A DNA stretch of 64,000 nucleotides, taken from NCBI GenBank assembly GCA_025617745.1, contig CM046869.1:10559168-10623167 (forward strand), given 5' to 3'. Every line of letters begins with the position of its first letter. Positions within the stretch are counted from its first letter, which is position 1. Below the pieces are notes generated by a model. The model ran no database searches, was not told where the DNA came from, and worked only from the letters and a program-made list of their open reading frames with translations. Positions 13,069 to 25,315 of this stretch are shown here, one piece after another. The translations under genes and the position numbers were made by a program. The DNA is from Heliocidaris erythrogramma. Taxonomy: Eukaryota > Echinodermata > Echinoidea > Camarodonta > Echinometridae.

Positions 13069-13707
13069 ATAATGAATCTGGAGTGCTTGGTGCGTGCAAG
13101 TGCAGAGAGGTGCATGTAGTGATGTGTCGAGTTGTGTGTGTGTACATGTGTGTGAATGTGACTAGGGGCGAAGAGATAATAAAGAATGTGGAAGATATAG
13201 AACACAAAATTAGAGTTTCAAACAAAATTGGCTAGCTAGCTCAAATTACAAAAAAACAAATCCATGATTTGCACGAGAATTGGCGATTAAATTATATAAT
13301 ATAAACAAAAAATTACCGAACGGGTTGCGATTATATAATAACTCATGAATGACGATTTTTGTTAATTAATAACATAAATGTCAGTGGTGCTACTCTTATT
13401 AATTAACATTTGGACCTTCATTTTTTGGGGGTTCAAAACAATAAATAATCATAAACAGAGAATGGCACCGAAATTGTAACAATTAAGTAGTAATTTTGTA
13501 TATTCTTCAAAAAGTTAAATAAACTAAAATAATATTAGATCACAACACAATAATAATTATACAACAAAATTATCGTAAAAAATTGTTGAGAAAAGCTTAG
13601 ATTGGCTTAAAATGACTATTGATAACTGTTACAAACAATATATATCATACATCAGAATAGATTACCAGTATCTGCACCGGTCAATTATTATAGAAGAAGA
13701 AAGAAAG

Positions 13708-13744
<37 letters not shown>

Positions 13745-14410
13745 ATTGCAACAACCAACTAATCGAGATCAGAGGCCCGCCCTACTAAGACATACAATCG
13801 ATGTGAAGCCTGAAATCGATCATTATCTCTCGAAATATTTGATTATGATTATTTTGTTATTTTGAACAGATTATGTTATTATGAAAAGATTATGTTATTT
13901 TGAAAAAGGAAGTATGAAAGAAAATGATTGGTTAAAATCGATCTTATAATCGATTGCAGGCTCAAAAACCGACTCCAGCATGCCAGCAAGACGGGCCATA
14001 GGCATACCAAGGAGGTACTAGCAAGCTTGCCCAGCACCTCCCTGGGCATACAAGGTCGAGTAACCATGGGTCAATCAATGTAAAAAAATGTGCGACATGT
14101 AGTTCGCCGAACGTTGGCAACTTTATGTGAAGTATGTACACAAAGAGGTTCCTATCAAGTTAAAATAATACAAATAACAATAACAATAACCGAGTTGTCC
14201 ATAATAATTGCTTCTGGGGAATGTAATCGCTAACTGTGTACGACAATCAAAATAGGGTTTTTTAGGATCAATGACATTTCATAATGTGTATAAACAATCT
14301 AAAGTATATAAGGACGCAAATGGGAATAAAGAAGATAATTCAAGAATTTCAACTGCATAATATTAAATTGTGAGCTATTGTATTCAGGAGACGAGCAATC
14401 AGTGTATGGG
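13069..14410. other. AT-rich intergenic DNA with long poly-A
   Basis: A (GAAA)n/poly-A tract of about 60 bases lies at 13682-13743. The rest is AT-rich with no recognised gene. The part nearest 13068 may be the 5' UTR of the adjacent minus-strand LINE. Confidence 0.4.
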
Positions 14411-14910
14411 NNNNNNNNNNNNNNNNNNNNNNNNNNNNNNNNNNNNNNNNNNNNNNNNNNNNNNNNNNNNNNNNNNNNNNNNNNNNNNNNNNNNNNNNNN
14501 NNNNNNNNNNNNNNNNNNNNNNNNNNNNNNNNNNNNNNNNNNNNNNNNNNNNNNNNNNNNNNNNNNNNNNNNNNNNNNNNNNNNNNNNNNNNNNNNNNNN
14601 NNNNNNNNNNNNNNNNNNNNNNNNNNNNNNNNNNNNNNNNNNNNNNNNNNNNNNNNNNNNNNNNNNNNNNNNNNNNNNNNNNNNNNNNNNNNNNNNNNNN
14701 NNNNNNNNNNNNNNNNNNNNNNNNNNNNNNNNNNNNNNNNNNNNNNNNNNNNNNNNNNNNNNNNNNNNNNNNNNNNNNNNNNNNNNNNNNNNNNNNNNNN
14801 NNNNNNNNNNNNNNNNNNNNNNNNNNNNNNNNNNNNNNNNNNNNNNNNNNNNNNNNNNNNNNNNNNNNNNNNNNNNNNNNNNNNNNNNNNNNNNNNNNNN
14901 NNNNNNNNNN
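14411..14910. other. Assembly gap (500 N)
   Basis: Exactly 500 N bases, which looks like a scaffold placeholder rather than a measured length. An (AT)n microsatellite abuts it on the right at about 14917-14966. Long frames reported across the gap are artefacts. Confidence 0.99.
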
Positions 14911-14913
14911 TTT

Positions 14914-14962
<49 letters not shown>

Positions 14963-15009
14963 ATAATTGTTTATATACATTGTATGTATATATATCTATC
15001 TATATATAA

Positions 15010-15195
15010 AATATTGTAAGGAAATAACATATACAACAGCTTTGGAAACTCTCGTGGAAATAAATGCAATGTGAAAGGAAATGAGAGAATAATGGTTGCG
15101 TAACTTAAATAAAAGTTCCCCAAAGCTGTCCTACCTGTTATTTCCACGAGAGCTGCCAAAGCTGTTGTATAATTATGTTATTTCCTTACAATATT
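15010..15195. repeat. Inverted-repeat (foldback) unit with roughly 55-bp arms
   Basis: The left arm from 15010 (AATATTGTAAGGAAATAACA) is the reverse complement of the right arm ending at 15195, with a few mismatches. Both arms include CTCTCGTGGAAATA or its complement. The loop (about 15070-15140) is itself the reverse complement of 15462-15533, so two inverted relationships overlap here. Confidence 0.75.
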
Positions 15196-15361
15196 GTTAA
15201 TAATTATTCTAATATCTCAAAGCATTCGCTTGGATCCAGCTGAGACACGCGGCTTGCCTTTGTTCAAAACTCACCTGCCCCCGACAAAGGAATTATTAAT
15301 AAGGTTGAAAATTGTCAATCTGTCGGTCAATTGAATCTGGTGTCGCCGAAACCACTGACCC

Positions 15362-15433
15362 GTCTCCGTGGTATCGTGGTTTAAGGCATTGGCGTTCTAA
15401 GCTAACGACCCGGGTTCGATTCCCGGCGGAGAC
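15362..15433 (+). tRNA. tRNA-Arg(UCU)-like head of a SINE or tRNA pseudogene
   Basis: The 72 bases have a perfect 7-bp acceptor stem (GTCTCCG / CGGAGAC) and a perfect T arm (CCGGG TTCGATT CCCGG). The anticodon stem is 5 bp with one wobble, and the loop GTTCTAA gives anticodon TCT. The D stem does not pair properly, and no CCA-less mature 3' context can be judged. The sequence continues into a tail (to about 15535) that also occurs inverted at 15070-15140. That makes a tRNA-derived SINE more likely than a working tRNA gene. Confidence 0.5.
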
Positions 15434-15535
15434 ATTTTTCAACGTTTGCAAAATTTCAAACAGGGAGGACAGCTCTGGGGAACTTTGATTAAGTTACGCA
15501 ACCATTATTCCCTCATTTCCTTTCACATTATACGT

Positions 15536-15876
15536 GGTAGGATAGATGCTAGGGTAACAGATTATGATAATGCTATTTGCGAGTACGCGAAGCGACCGCA
15601 TGACCGTTAAAAAGCTTGATACCATTCCTACCGATAGTTAGGATGATTATACACCCACATATTATTGCGAGACACTTTGACGGGCCGCATTAAATCGTCT
15701 CTTTTTTTTTTCTTTTCCATTATTGTTTATCACTTTTTCTAATTCCTTTCCTCACCATATTTTATCTTTATCATTATATTCTTCTTCTGCATGACTGTAT
15801 TCCCTTTCAATATAGGCGTACAGGCACTGGCGTACTGATGGGGGGGGGGGGGGGGGCTTGGGCTTGCAGCCCTCCC

Positions 15877-15907
<31 letters not shown>

Positions 15908-17880
15908 GAAGTTCCATGATCAAAAGAAAAAAGGAAAAGGAAAACAAAAAGAGAAAAGAAAGGAGAAGGAAAGAACAAAAAGGAAAGGGGAAAAAGAAAG
16001 ACATCCATTTATATATACCCACTGGCTAGAAAAAAATGTATTTTTGTGATTACAGTAGTCATTGTAGTAAATGTACGTCTTTTAGAACGTATGAATCGCT
16101 GAATTTTCTTAGTACCTCCCCTTCCAAGATATGCATCTTGTATTCTCACAATTTTCTTATTTTAGGAGGGGAACTTTCCTCTTTAATATACCCAAACCAC
16201 AAACTATCATGAAACTTCTTTGGAAACTGAGGGAAGTAAATAACGAGTTAAGGCTATACAGCAAACTACCCGGATCCGAAGTGCTCTAGAATGCAAACTT
16301 TCACTATTCAAAATAGAAAATCTTCTCAGTTGATGGTCTCTCCGCTCCCTCGCTTAATACACTTAAACTTAATTTCAAGAAAATCTATAAACAGGTATTA
16401 CATAGTCTAGGCAGAGAGGAATCGTCCCCCGAAAATGAAAGTCGCTAAAAGTTAACGATGATCTTAAGCTATACCTATCCCCATCAAAGAAAAAAAGAGT
16501 AGGATGGATATTAAAGCTCAGACTTTGCTCATTATACTTGTGTGCATAACAGTGGCCTGAAACGCCAACTTTTAAACTACAAAATAAATTTCAAAAAATC
16601 TGGCTCGGTGGATACGCTACATCGCAAAGTAGAATATTCAGTTTAGCAAGATATGTGCAACATTGTCATGGTACAGCAAAGTGCAAAGACGTTATTTTTC
16701 GAAGGGACGGGGAGTACCGTACCCCTTTGTCCCCCCTCAAATGATTTATATACGTGTATAGTATGTATTTTGTTCCAGTGACGCTTTAGAAAATTCTTCA
16801 ATTCTTGGATCAGCCCCGTCAAAATTTTGGCTCATTACGCCACTGCGTACAGGCACGTTTTTGCGAAGGGGGCCGACGCTTTTTGCTCGAATATTAACTT
16901 TCCAGTGTTTTTGCGAGTGAACCGAACCGAGCAAAAATATTGGCCAGTTTTTCCTTCCTTTTCTTTCCTTCCCTTTTTCTTTCCTTCTTTTCTTTCTGTT
17001 TTTCTTTTCCTTTCCTTTCCCTTTTATTTTTTCTTTCCTTTTTTCCTTTCTCTTCTCTCCTTTTGCTTTTCGCTGTTTTATTCCCTCTCCCCCTCCTTTT
17101 TTGCCGACAGAGTGGGGAGGGGGTGGCGGGGGATGACACCCCCTAGCGACAACGCTGTGTACGAACTACTTGGTAAAATTGATCCCACACTCTGCCCCGG
17201 ACGAATCATAATTGTTTGAAGAGAAATAGTATACTCGTGGACTCGTGAATACAACACACACATAATTTTCAAACCCCAGATACGACCCTTCCCTAGACAG
17301 AGATTGTAAAAGATTTTCATAAAACTTGACGGGATATCCCTTTTATTTGAAAGCTGTCAAATCATGCTGCCTGACCCTTGATAGGCCAACTTCTCTGGTA
17401 CTCTTATCTAAAGTGGTGGGGGGCGGGGGTTGCAGGTCTGATAAAATGTAAAAACCCGCAAGTTATTAATTGGTAATTCTGATTGGTTGAAAGTTCATAC
17501 CTAATCTTTTGAACCTTTGTTTTGAATTTCTAAACGGGTGGCAATATAGGCCCATCTGAATTGCCCATTATTCATTTATCACGATTCACTCACGATGTAT
17601 ATTCTTTGAAGGATTAACACCCATCGAGCACCCATTTGAACAATGTGATGCAAATAAAATTTTCATCTATACATAAATTTATTATTGTGCGACGGTAAAC
17701 ACATTTTAACAAACCCTTGTTCCGACCATGGTCTACTATACAGACAGTGGCGGCCCCAGCAAGGAGGCTGCACGCCCCCCCCCCCCCCCATTTTTGTCTG
17801 CTTGTTCACACAAGTCGCCATGTCTGACAAGTTATTATATCCCTCAGCCGATGACAAATAAAGCTTTGTTTTAGGCATTT
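15536..17880. other. Intergenic with poly-G/C, purine and pyrimidine tracts
   Basis: G15-16 at about 15840-15856, a long C run then A run at about 15875-15907, a GAAAAGG-type purine tract to about 15995 and a CTTTTCC-type pyrimidine tract at 16945-17100. A CAGTGGCGGCCCCAG motif at about 17744 is followed by a C run (17775-17789), resembling hAT-type termini beside homopolymers. No coding region was recognised. Confidence 0.45.
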
Positions 17881-18082
17881 TCTCCTGTGGTGTCCGCTGA
17901 ACCGTTCTGAAATCGGGAAGAAGTTATGTTTGTTTGTGTTGTTCTTTTAATTATTATCTTGGGCCACGAAATCCAGGGAGTGGGCTGGGGATGCAGCCCC
18001 CACACTTTTTAAATAAACGCGTTACATAACCTGCTTAATATCTAGTAGGTATAATCATACGCTTGTTCTCATGCTCACCACT

Positions 18083-18120
18083 CCCCCCCCCCCCCCCCCC
18101 CCCCCCCCCCCACACACACA
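18083..18120. repeat. 29-base poly-C followed by (CA)n
   Basis: An uninterrupted run of 29 C (18083-18111) passes directly into ACACACA. A second C run lies at about 18430-18446. These are among the longest of about twenty G/C homopolymers in the window. Confidence 0.9.
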
Positions 18121-18984
18121 CTTCCTAAAAATAATGCTTCGCGGACCCTGTAAATTTTAGTCATCCTTGGGGAAATTTGGGCTCGGGGGTTCTTTTGTGA
18201 CAATGATGAGATCTCCGTAAAACCCACTGTAATGAGTGCTTAATTTGGAGCTCACAAATTGGTGATATTTAACGGTAAACAGATTCATGATATCAGGAAT
18301 CATTGATGATTTTTTTTCTTTGTTGTGAAACCTTAATATGCTAAAAGTATAGCATCCCTGTTAAATGCGGAAAATAGGGGCTCCTTAGGAATATTTGAAG
18401 ATTGTACAGAAACTAATGGTAAAGGCTACCCCCCCCCCCCCCCCCCGGTCGTGACGACAAATCGGCGCACATGATTACAAGATATAATTTACAACACAAT
18501 TATTTTTCATTTTTTACAAATTTGCTATTAATAAGGGATTATTTAGTAAAATCTCCTTGATTTCTACAAAATATGGATTTATAGTCCTGCCACAATACAG
18601 AGTGAACTCCCAGGCAGGACACCCCGTCCCACGAACAGAACATCTAATTACCTCCTTATCTTACCCTTTAAGTGTACTGCATCTGTAGAAGAATGAGCCC
18701 TATCATTTCCCCTCCTAAAATTTGACTGAAGTGGAAAAGGATTTTTTTGTTGTTGTTTGTTGAAAGATCATGCTACAAAACTATGACGCAAGAATAAACA
18801 TCCCGTGAGGAATATAGATGATCTACCAAAATAAGCTCAAAATTCTTGTTCTTATCCTCCCAAGGAGTATGCTCTCCCTAGCCATTCAAATTTCTCTAAT
18901 GTAACTTCTCTCTTCCTCTAGTTTGTTCTTTCTCACTCAATGTCATTCTCCCGACTTTTCCTCACTTCTTCTCACTTCCTCCCG

Positions 18985-18985
18985 C

Positions 18986-19016
<31 letters not shown>

Positions 19017-19033
19017 ACCACACCCACACACAC
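18985..19033. repeat. (CT)n / (CA)n microsatellite
   Basis: CTCTCT repeats pass into CACACA repeats with minor interruptions. No gene lies in the surrounding 17.9-19.07 kb. Confidence 0.85.
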
Positions 19034-19073
19034 GTTTTGCCTCTCTGAATTCCTTATTATCTACATACCTTGA

Positions 19074-19658
19074 AAGGGAAATCCAACCTTAATAGCAAGT
19101 TGCTTTGAAAGAAAGAGGAAAATTCAGAGAAGCAGATTGGTGAAAGTTTGAATGAAATCGGACAAGCAACAAGAAAGTTATGAATTTTTGAAAGTTGTAA
19201 TCACTATACATATGGGAATTTCAAATTGGCCAAATAGGTAATGTCACTGTGATGTAGCTGTGGACAACTCCCCCATTCACTCCAACACACAAAATGACTA
19301 AAATGTCACTTTTTTCTAAATGTATTACTCAGTAGGATATTTTTCTTTCATGAGGACCTATAACAATATGTTATCTCCAATATATTTTGAATACTGCCCC
19401 GAGGGTAAAAGCGCTTCAAAGAAAACTGCAAATTAATATTTTTGTGTACGACAAATGGGAGAGTTGTCCATAAAAATGTCACAATCGACTCACCAAATTG
19501 CCAATTTGAGATTCACATAGATGTAGTGATCTCATTTTTCAAACATCCATGACTTTCTTAGTCCTCGTCCGATTTCTTTCAAACTTTCACTATCCTGTTT
19601 TTCTCATTTTTCTGCTTTCACACAGATCATCTTATCACCAAGGTTGGATTGCCTTTTA
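19074..19658. mobile_element. MITE family A, full copy
   Basis: Terminal inverted repeats AAGGGAAATCCAACCTTAA at the left and AAGGTTGGATTGCCTTTT at the right enclose 585 bp. Subterminal repeats are also inverted: AATCGGACAAGCAACAAGAA against its diverged complement near 19560. Other copies of the family are at 30118-30625 and 39000-39360, and an end fragment is at about 20030-20115. It is non-coding. Confidence 0.7.
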
Positions 19659-20029
19659 ATAAAGACAAGCTATTTCACTTCCTTTTTCTCTCTAAAACTC
19701 CACTAATATTCAATTTAAAAAAAAATATGTATGAAAAACATTTTCAGTTCATTAATCATGTTTCTATAATATATTAGCATCAAATACAATAATTTACAAT
19801 GAACAATGAAAGGTATTGTCTTTAAAAATCATATACATTTACATAATTATCTTCAAAGTAAAATATATAGCAATGAAGTGGCAAGTTGATGGGGGAAAAG
19901 CAGTTCAGCATGGGAGCCTGAAGTCTAGTGTCACCCAATGAATCCCATTAGACTTGACTCTTGACCTTAGGTCCATGATTAGTGAGTTATTCACAAAAAG
20001 GTTCGTCAGCCAAACTGTATCTGTAGGGT

Positions 20030-20115
20030 AAAGTTTCACCAATCTGCTTCTTTGTTTTTTCCTCTTTCTTTCAAATAAACTTGCCATTAAAGTGGGACTT
20101 CCCTTTAATAATCAC
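20030..20115. mobile_element. MITE family A end fragment
   Basis: The stretch from TTTCACCAATCTGCTTCTTT to TTAAAGTGGGACTTCCCTTT is the reverse complement of the left end of the element at 19074. Only one end is present. Confidence 0.5.
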
Positions 20116-20272
20116 TTAAGCCACCTCATTAAATGAATGCAAGCAAGCCTCCAAATCAGCATTCTGAAAGCTCACTTAGCAATTCAATGAAAACATGTAT
20201 CATCAAAATACATGTATCCTACCCCCCCCCCCCCCCCCCCTTTTCAGTCCATCTCAGCCAATCAAAAGAACA

Positions 20273-20410
20273 GGGGAGCGTTTCATCAAGCGTTTTGTCA
20301 GTGATTTTTACCGACAACTGTTATAAGCTACTGAAATCCTTGCATCTGATTTGCTGAGAGCAAATTTGTAGGTAAAAATCACTGACAAAACGCTTGATGA
20401 AACGCTCCCC
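20273..20410. mobile_element. 138-bp MITE with about 40-bp TIRs
   Basis: The first 40 bases, beginning GGGGAGCGTTTCATCAAGCG, are an almost exact reverse complement of the last 40, ending GAAACGCTCCCC. The centre contains CTGAAATCCTTG and GAGCAAATTTGT. That core recurs at 33035-33100, and the end motif GATGAAACGCT recurs near 58889. A poly-C run (20222-20240) lies just upstream. No transposase is present. Confidence 0.85.
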
Positions 20411-21465
20411 AGTTATACAATCATACTCTCAAGTTAAGCTAAACAAATAGTTGAACCCACTGCCAGTGTGAGCTTGTTAGGCATGAAATTACAAAGTCTT
20501 TTGATGCTTTGACAATCTTGGCATCAATCAAGTTCAAAGTCAAAGAATGACCCAAAATAATCAGACCTTCTAGTTGTTGTGTCGCATAAAAATAGAAAGG
20601 GAGGGAATCCATGTAATTAAACAGCCACTGTATTACATGAAACAATTGCCGACTTAACATTTTATGAACCTAAAAAAGTTTTTTTCGTTAAAGATTTTGT
20701 ATATTTGTGATCCCACGTGGTCTTTGAACAATTTTAGCTTTGCTGCCGAAAAAAGCGACTTTGGGAATTTTGCATCATTTGCATAAATCCAAATGGTCAA
20801 CATGGATAGGCATATTGAAAAGCACCAAACCCTAACAGTGTTGTCAATCTTGGGCAATGAAACCTGTGACACGATACAATTCCCTGATATAAATTCATAT
20901 AACCCCCTTTTGTTGTATAACAGTTTGTATTGCATAAGATGAATAACACACTGGATTTCATATGCAAATTATGCAAATTATGCAAATTGTCCAAAGGTAC
21001 TTTTTTCAGCAACAAAGCTGAAATTGTTCAGAGATCACAAAAAAAAAAATTAAATAGAAAAAACTTTAAGTTCACTATGTAGGACTGTCAAATTGACTAC
21101 AATGCGATAAAAGAGAAATGTGTTATCGTAAACATAGGACTCAGGTTTTTAATGTGTAGCGAGTTCTCAGAATAACAAAATTCCTTTCAACTGCAACTTA
21201 ATTCTTGCTTGTACACTACAGGTGTAAAAGTAAGCATCTCCTGCCAACTAGAAACTTGAAACGTAAGCTTTAAACTGTGTACCAAATACCAATCACACAA
21301 AAAAATAATTTGTGTACAGCTAGAAAGTAGAAAATCAACCTCAAAAACTTTACATGGCATCCTGTACGTCAACAGGTAAGGAGTAAAAAGGAAATAAAGG
21401 ATAACATGAAAATGGACGTGCGGAACACAACTCCGACTTTGGTTCTGCGCAGGCGTTATCTTTTT
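20411..21465. other. Intergenic, nothing recognised
   Basis: AT-rich sequence with a short tandem of TGCAAATTA near 20960-20990. No supported coding region, RNA gene or long inverted repeat was seen. Confidence 0.35.
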
Positions 21466-21714
21466 GTGAGCGAGCATGGATGCGTTGACTGTCTACTCAC
21501 TAGTTGCTTTTTACGTGTATTGAGAGTGTACTTAAACTTGCAATATCTCTTTATATTTGAAGCCCATGTTTTGAATATAATACAGCAACATGGAACCTTA
21601 ACATATGGAGCAAAATATTTTTTGGTGATTGTATCCTTTAAGAATACCACCCCCACAGGCTTATCGCACCATTTCAAGAACTGTGCCAGAAGTCTTCTTC
21701 AGGATCACCACTGG
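21466..21714 (+). CDS. Weak candidate two-exon gene start
   Basis: An ATG at about 21477 opens MDALTVYSLVAFY, a hydrophobic stretch followed by a GT. After about 130 bases a splice-acceptor-like CCCCCACAG is followed in the same phase by AYRTISRTVPEVFFRITTGK, then AHR at a donor-like CATAG|GTTGG. The join is open and would give a short membrane-anchored N-terminus. The donor is poor and the protein was not recognised, so this may be chance. Confidence 0.2.
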
Positions 21715-22254
21715 AAAGGCTCATAGGTTGGTTCCATTAGGAACACCTGCAAGATCCATTGCAGTTCTGCAGTGCATTGTAAGAACTGCTAGCACTGTAT
21801 TCTCAAACACAAGGGGTGGTATTCTACTAATTCAGTTAAACCTGATGCTCTGTCTAAAATCATGTCTAACAAAAGGAATATGCAGACCTTCGTCAAACTT
21901 CTTTTGTTACAACTGGATTTTCGACCCAGGGACAGGTTTAAATTTTTCACAGAATATGGGCCATTTTTTTTTCTAGAAAGAGAGTTAATTGCAATAGATA
22001 TAAAGTGGATCCTAAATACATCTAGGATAAAACCTCAGTAAGCATGTACATGTATCTCATAGGAACAATAAATAAGAGTCTACTCCATTTTTTAAACATT
22101 CTGTCTGAATATCTAACTCATGTTTGGCACTCGAAGACATGTTGCACAGAGAGTGATGGTCAATCAAGCTATACTTGAAGTTGCAACTTTTAATTTTTCG
22201 ATGCTACTCAGTAACACATTCTATGGTTTAAGTTGTATGTCTGGTTTCAAAATA

Positions 22255-22428
22255 CAGTTAACCTTGCTTAACTCAAACTCACATCAGTCAAACTTTCCCC
22301 AAGTCATATCAATTTTTTTGACCAAACTATGCAAAACATGTGTAATTTGGATTTCCCTAAGTCAAATTTTGCATAAGTCGAACTATTCTTTGTGGTCCCA
22401 ACAGGTTCGACTTATGCAAAGTTAACTG
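22255..22428. mobile_element. pogo/Tigger-like MITE with TA flanks
   Basis: The ends CAGTTAACCTTGC and a diverged complement (GCAAAGTTAACTG) are flanked by TA on both sides. The interior has repeated TCAAA / AAGTCGAA words typical of short pogo-like elements. It is 174 bp and non-coding. Confidence 0.65.
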
Positions 22429-22584
22429 TACACGTACTTGAGGCTATAAAAGTACCGGAGGCAAAGACTCTAAAGCCCTTTTTAAACTTAACTCTTTCTG
22501 TGCCCACCTAGTCTTTGAACAAATGGCATAAACGAACATTCATGAGTGAAATTTTGACTTATAATGTTTTGTTTCATCATTATA

Positions 22585-22757
22585 CAGTGGAATCTGGTCA
22601 TACCAAACTCCTTGGGACCAAAGAATTTAGCTCTTTTTTATCAAAACCCTGTTACATCAGGGCTAAACACAAAAGAATACAAAGAAGTGGGACCGGCAAA
22701 ATTACCTTGTCATAATGAGTTTGTTATAACAGTGTTCTTTACAATGAGTTTCCACTG
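22585..22757. mobile_element. pogo/Tigger-like MITE (CAGTGGAA ends), TA duplication
   Basis: CAGTGGAATCTGGTC at the left and GAGTTTCCACTG at the right are inverted repeats flanked by TA. The interior includes TTGGGACCAAAGA and TTGTTATAACAG words. The family also occurs at 49718-49898 and 52175-52354 inside the foldback arms. Confidence 0.75.
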
Positions 22758-22894
22758 TAATAGGCAAAAATATCTTCTGTCGGAAAAAGATTCACGATGA
22801 AGATACCCGTTTCTGTTTGAGGAAGAAATGTAGCCATAGTCCTTACGCACTGTTCAACACTCAAAGTCGTGGGCATTATTTGCTGCCCTCGACA

Positions 22895-23115
22895 CGAAAG
22901 AGGTTAAAGATAGAGTTGAGTTCTGGTCAAGCAAGTGCATTGCGAAAGACACAGTCTGAAAGCAGTTGGGAAAGGTTGATCTTGTACTACATAAGAATTG
23001 GTGTATATTGTGAGGCTTAGTAATCATCAAACTGATAAGAAATTGGCTCGATTTTACTGAAGGTCCCCTGCACCGAACACAGAAATGTGTGCATAGGACT
23101 ACATCTATATATATG
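22895..23115. mobile_element. MITE family B fragment
   Basis: The stretch containing GAGTTGAGTTCTGGTC and GGGAAAGGTTGA matches 27630-28050 and 58075-58455 with divergence. The right terminus is not clearly preserved in this copy. Confidence 0.5.
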
Positions 23116-23130
23116 TGGAATCAAAGTGAA

Positions 23131-23584
23131 TAATAATAATAATAATATACAAGATTTATAAGGCGCCGAATTCACTTGATGATCAATTGCTCAAGACACA
23201 ACTTGTGCAAAAGATGAAATACATCACAAATAAGCAAAAGTGCAATAGGAGAGGTAAGGACATGAAAGGTAATGGTAATCAATTATAGGCCAAATTAAAC
23301 AGATACTTTTTAAGATTATTTTTGAACACTTCAACAGAACTGCTATTTCTAATCCCTTGAGGAAGAGTATTCCATATCGACGGCCCAGCATGAGCGAAGG
23401 TTCGCTCCCCCCACTTTGTGTTAAGCCTAGGAATAACAAGTAAGCCAGAGTTTTGAGAACGTAACAGTCTAGAGGGAATGTAATGCTTGATCAAACCAAT
23501 GTTGTACTGCGGAGCAGAGCCATGTATACAGTGAAATAATAACAGAAGAATCTTGAAAACAATACGCGTTGGACTGACAGGCAT
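23131..23584 (-). pseudogene. 5'-truncated L2-type LINE, 3' end only
   Basis: On the minus strand 101 codons read as the C-terminal end of an L2/CR1-group ORF2: FKILLLLFHCIHGSAPQYN, PSRLLRSQ, GERTFAHAGPSIWNTLPQGI and VEVFKNNLKKYLF. A 3' UTR follows, ending in GGCGCCTTATAAATCTTG and an (ATT)n tail at 23131-23146. The reverse transcriptase is absent. The pattern is an ordinary 5'-truncated insertion. Confidence 0.85.
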
Positions 23585-24581
23585 CCCCTCTTGCCATTTA
23601 TTTATTTATTTTTTTTTTGCGGCGGTTTACTGCAGCATATGTGAGCAAGCCCTGAGAGCTTAAAGCAGTTTATGACAGGGTCAGGTTTTCAAGGCTCCCA
23701 AGTCATACTCTACCCAGTTCTTAGATGTACCTGCCCATCCCCCTCCCCTTCTTGCCCCCTTCAACAGGGAACATACTAGCCATATACCAGGCACTGTTTT
23801 TCATTTCATCTTCTTTCTTTTCTTCTTCAGACTTTGCAGCAACTCCCCCTAATGTTAAGCTCCTATAACACGGTTCCCAATTCTTAACATACTGTACTTG
23901 CACCTTCTCAAAAAGATGTCCACACTTAATATCACCGCCTATCTCACCTCAAAGTACTCTGCAATGGATCCAGGCCAGCTCGGCACTAGGAACTACTTGA
24001 ATTCAGCAGAAAATCGAGGCTGAGTTAGCCAACAAGGCTGAATCGATCGCACATGATTGCTAATCTTTGCACTGAAAACGTGCCTTAAAAACACTTCCAT
24101 TCAAGATATTTGACAGGAAAGTGTGACAGAAATACTACAAAGGTTTTTGTTGGAAATTTCAAGAGGTGGGATTACATAAAACATGAAATTCATGTCTCGG
24201 GTGTCCGGCGTAAAAAAATGGAATTCAACTCTTGAAACCTACCCAGGTTTCTGTCCAGGTGCCGAAATTAGTCTGTCCTCATGCCTAGACATTAAAAATG
24301 TCCGCTGCAGAGATATACTGCGCACACCTTGCATCAAACACCAATGTTGCTATTAAATTACTCCCACTTTTAAAAATCATTAGTCTTGCATAAGGCCTAA
24401 AGAAATGCAAACAACCCATTCTTATCTATCCATTGCACCACAATTCACACAATTGGATTATGTGATAGCAAAAACCGAGACTTAAGATGTCTTGTGTTAC
24501 TGGTAACCATGATGCAAGAACACACTTGATATCGCAAGGGAAATAACTATTTGTTTTCTTCTTTTTTTTTTTTTTAGTGTT
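23585..24581. other. Region 3' of PPP1R11; no gene recognised
   Basis: This sequence follows the stop codon of the minus-strand PPP1R11 exon and may include its 3' UTR. No canonical polyadenylation site was assigned with confidence. A T-rich run (24561-24575) lies immediately after the stop. Confidence 0.35.
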
Positions 24582-24754
24582 CTAATCACCCCCTATCGTT
24601 CCTTGAGGGGGGCTATCATCACAGCAGTCGTCTTTGTGTTTGCTGTAGTTTTTCTTCTGTTGTCTCCGGCACATTTTACAGTCATCGTCTGATTCTCCCT
24701 CGCTGCTCGATGAACTCTCTCCAAACATCCTTGGTTTATTATAAATGCAGCAGC
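24582..24754 (-). CDS. PPP1R11: PPP1R11 (inhibitor-3), last coding exon
   Basis: The acceptor TGCCAG| at 24755 opens an exon whose first two bases complete a cysteine codon split from exon 27097-27199. It encodes CCIYNKPRMFGESSSSSEGE followed by a Cys- and Lys-rich tail, and stops at 24582-24584. The family signature SKCCCIY-KPR-FGESS is restored across the junction. PPP1R11 inhibits protein phosphatase 1 and, in mammals, has been reported as an E3 ubiquitin ligase using its cysteine region. Several tail cysteines are conserved here (DDDCKMC, DDCCDD). The C-terminus is shorter and lacks the proline-rich tail of the vertebrate protein. Confidence 0.93.
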
Positions 24755-25315
24755 CTGGCATAACAAGATTTAAAATACAAAAACACATCGGATGAAAGCA
24801 ATCGGTTACAGCTGTTTCACTTTGTAGAAATGTTCTAACTTTGTTAATGAGCGATGATTTTGAAGAATAGTAAGTAGAAATTAATTGAGGCAACTTTCTT
24901 TCCTGAACTTTTCTTAAATCAAATTGTTACACCTGTATACTCTTTGCAGATGTGTTAAAAAAAAAAAAAACCCAGAGGGGAAAAAATCAGTTTGTGGTCA
25001 TCTTGCTGTCCACGAAATTTGGGATGAATTTTTACACGTTTCATTATTTGTGAAACAGGCTATCGACTGAGGGTCCAAAGAGAATTGCAAATTAAAACTG
25101 TAGCACCTCTGTAATAAAAAGAATAATGAAAACCCTAATGGAAAAAAAAATATTAATGAACATAATGAAATAAAATTTGTGTTGAAACTACCTTGACCCC
25201 CTCCCCCCCCCCCAAAAAAAGTTTCTTGTCTGGTTTCTATCCTCATAGTCTTCATCTCCTCTTTATATGAGTCAAGGTTTAATCACTTTATTCATTAAAG
25301 GTACTATTCAATTAA

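Noticed and set aside
14370-15019. Long open frames across the N gap
   Set aside because: They consist of unknown bases plus (AT)n repeats and carry no information.
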